The notes beneath the pieces are model-generated. The model was not told the DNA's origin and did not search any database. It was given only the letters and a program-made list of their open reading frames with translations. Below, one piece after another: positions 62,477-64,000 of a stretch of DNA of 64,000 nucleotides (positions within the stretch are counted from its first letter, which is position 1; each line of letters begins with the position of its first letter). The translations under genes and the position numbers were made by a program. The stretch is from Ignavibacteriota bacterium (GTDB lineage Bacteria; Bacteroidota; Ignavibacteria; Ignavibacteriales; Ignavibacteriaceae). The stretch covers positions 1,370,001 through 1,434,000 of the forward strand of contig CP053447.1 of assembly GCA_013285425.1 (NCBI GenBank), written 5' to 3'.

Positions 62477-63455
62477 ACTTATTTCTGATATGATCCAAAA
62501 AATAAATGATTTTCTTCTTTGCAATATTTTTATGATTTGACTGTTTCAAATATACATTACCAACTGTTTGAATAAACTCTAATGTTGTATTTGTTAATGG
62601 TTTGATTACAGGAATTATTCGCTGCTCTCTCTTACCTTTAAAAATCACAAACAGAATCATTGCAAAAAGAAATGTAAAATATCCCCATTTTAACGAAGGC
62701 TGACTTAAAATATATCGTATCGGTGTACTTTGATATTTATTTACTTCCTTATAATATTCATCCCAGATAACATCCCTGACTTTCAGATAAGACAGACTTT
62801 TATAAATGTAATCTCTTTCGCTTTTCAGGAGATTATAATTTGTAAAAACATTCGGGATTGTGTGTAAGAATAATGTTCCACTGCCTATTTTCATCTTAAT
62901 AAAGTTCGGATGTCCCTGTCCATTTATTCCCAACACTAAAGCATTAGTAGTATCAAACATATAGAAATAATGCTCATAGTTCCCTTGCGAAAATCTGTAA
63001 TTTACTTCTCTTTTCAATTCAGGATTTACAAAATTAAATTCATTTGTATCGAGATCGTTAAAGTAAGAATAGTATGTTTGTATTTTTAACGAGTCAGAAA
63101 GTTTATTGCCAAAAGAAGCAGAAGCAATTAAAACATCATTACCATTGTCTAATAGTTCAAGCAATACTCTTGTATCAAGTTCATCAGGGTTGAAGTAATT
63201 ACAGATAATAATGATGTTTTTTTCTTTAATCTCTCTTTGAATAGAAATATTATAAAACGGCAGATTTGTTGATTCGATGTTTTTACCGGGGAACAGTTGA
63301 TTTAATTGTTCATAGAGTATATAAGAACCATAGGGGATTTTATCATTTTTTGAATAGCTTTGCTTCCAATCGGTTGGTTCAGGTGTAAAGATTTTAACTA
63401 TCAGGAATATTATTGCAACAATAATTACAGGTAAAATAAATTTATAAGTTTTCAC
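62457..63455 (-). CDS. DUF4350 protein, 5' part
   Basis: 332 residues. An N-terminal membrane anchor (FILPVIIVAIIFLIVKIF) precedes a DUF4350 domain (about 28-190), which resembles a class-I glutamine-amidotransferase-like alpha/beta fold: SYILYEQLNQLFPG, LLELLDNGNDVLIASASF and GSGTLFLHTIPNVFTNY. A second membrane segment (WGYFTFLFAMILFVIF) lies near 255, followed by a cytoplasmic tail. The frame ends early after KYGIRTE; the missing tail of about 60 residues is in the next frame (see 62273-62476). The combined protein would be 393 residues. It starts at a GTG overlapping the DUF4129 stop (TAGTG). Its function in MoxR operons is unknown. Confidence 0.82.
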   Translation of the reverse strand: MKTYKFILPVIIVAIIFLIVKIFTPEPTDWKQSYSKNDKIPYGSYILYEQLNQLFPGKNIESTNLPFYNISIQREIKEKNIIIICNYFNPDELDTRVLLELLDNGNDVLIASASFGNKLSDSLKIQTYYSYFNDLDTNEFNFVNPELKREVNYRFSQGNYEHYFYMFDTTNALVLGINGQGHPNFIKMKIGSGTLFLHTIPNVFTNYNLLKSERDYIYKSLSYLKVRDVIWDEYYKEVNKYQSTPIRYILSQPSLKWGYFTFLFAMILFVIFKGKREQRIIPVIKPLTNTTLEFIQTVGNVYLKQSNHKNIAKKKIIYFLDHIRNKYGIRTE

Positions 63456-64000
63456 TATTGATATCTCTCCAATAATGAATGAATATCCCTGTATCTGCCA
63501 ACTAAAAGAGAATAATTATTCTGATCAATTATAAATCCGCCGTACCAGATATTTTCAAAATCATTTGTAATAACCGAAAACGAGGAAAACAGAGTATTTG
63601 ATTTTATCTCTTTTAGATATTCGTGATTTGTTTTTTCTGGACTCCAATTAATTATTTGTTTGTCGGATAACAGCTTAAGTATTCTTAAATAATTAAGTCT
63701 TATTGCATATCTGTAATTTTTATTTTGAACTGCTTCTTCAATCATTTTGTTAAAATCGATAGTATGAATGTCTTCAATTACCTCATTAACAATTATTTGT
63801 TTAATACTTTTATTTCCAAAGAACAAACCTTTTATTTCATTCCTGTAAAATCCATACATTAAAGCAAGAACAGCAAATGCAATTAATAAATATTGAATAA
63901 TATCCTGTCTTATACCTTGTGGATCCAAAGAATAGAGCATATCAATTTGTTCTTGAATCCAATCCTTAAATCTTTCCCATAAAGTTTTAGTATCTTCGGG
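63455..64000 (-). CDS. DUF4129 domain protein (5' end beyond window)
   Basis: The frame is open to the window edge, so the N-terminus is missing. The visible 181 residues include LWERFKDWIQEQID, one membrane segment (YLLIAFAVLALMYGFY) and the DUF4129 domain (NYRYAIRLNYLRILKLLSDK, then NWSPEKTNHEYL and FENIWYGGFIIDQNNYSLL). DUF4129 resembles the C-terminal part of transglutaminase-linked proteins and commonly heads MoxR-DUF58 operons. An internal ATG at 63940 exists, but family-like sequence upstream of it argues for an earlier start. Confidence 0.85.
   Translation of the reverse strand, partial: PEDTKTLWERFKDWIQEQIDMLYSLDPQGIRQDIIQYLLIAFAVLALMYGFYRNEIKGLFFGNKSIKQIIVNEVIEDIHTIDFNKMIEEAVQNKNYRYAIRLNYLRILKLLSDKQIINWSPEKTNHEYLKEIKSNTLFSSFSVITNDFENIWYGGFIIDQNNYSLLVGRYRDIHSLLERYQ

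Overview
The window is AT-rich, densely packed bacterial chromosome. It most likely comes from the Ignavibacteria/Chlorobi side of the Bacteroidota (FCB) group. The main clue is three large secreted proteins that end in a type IX secretion sorting domain opening with NYPNPFNP. Supporting clues are a 2-oxoacid:ferredoxin oxidoreductase (KorAB), a lysine 6-aminotransferase, an Rrf2 regulator, LolCDE-type exporters and frequent TTG/GTG starts. No phage, insertion sequence, CRISPR array or plasmid gene is visible.

Layout. 0.1-8 kb: polA, two family-9 glycosyltransferases (the second fused in one reading frame to a homocysteine S-methyltransferase domain), ispE and an LD-carboxypeptidase. 8.2-13.8 kb: a co-directional set that looks like a nonulosonate (sialic-acid-like) surface-sugar pathway: GT-B protein, SpsF-like cytidylyltransferase, class-III aminotransferase (frameshifted), SDR, KdsC-like phosphatase and a NeuB-type synthase lacking the SAF domain. 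13.9-17.3 kb: a fatty acid hydroxylase and a secreted DUF3160 protein. 17.4-18.3 kb: a minus-strand tRNA array (Pro, Arg, His, Glu) with three ~125-bp tandem repeats built from pieces of the neighbouring tRNA-Pro plus two palindromes. 18.6-21.8 kb: two LolC/E permeases and LolD.

21.8-29 kb (minus): leucyl aminopeptidase, DHH phosphoesterase, KorB, KorA and NAD synthetase. 29-32 kb: PspC and LiaF-like membrane proteins, an alkyltransferase-like protein lacking the catalytic Cys, and a glycerophosphodiester phosphodiesterase. 32-38 kb (minus): a tight run pcm-miaA-AtuA-AtuA C-terminal protein-prfB-GT-C glycosyltransferase; prfB keeps the classical programmed +1 frameshift. 38-48 kb: a UPF0316 membrane protein, a secreted T9SS protein, tRNA-Gly and tRNA-Cys, plsY-htrA-purB and a Prc-type protease.

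48-58.5 kb: an Rrf2 regulator (frameshifted) with a palindromic operator candidate, ALDH7-type dehydrogenase, a 2037-residue T9SS beta-helix protein and lysine 6-aminotransferase. The two enzymes would convert lysine to 2-aminoadipate. 58.5-64 kb: rsmI facing a MoxR-DUF58 operon (DUF4129, DUF4350, MoxR, DUF58, RDD), the first gene of which runs off the window.

Five genes carry a single-base frame break (aminotransferase, KorB, GT-C glycosyltransferase, Rrf2, DUF4350). In each case one base restores a family-like full-length protein, and four of the five breaks lie in or beside a base run. Long-read consensus errors are the simplest explanation, so these genes should not be called dead without checking reads. 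The points most worth following up are the tRNA-Pro-derived repeats, the GT9-methyltransferase fusion and the nonulosonate-like cluster.
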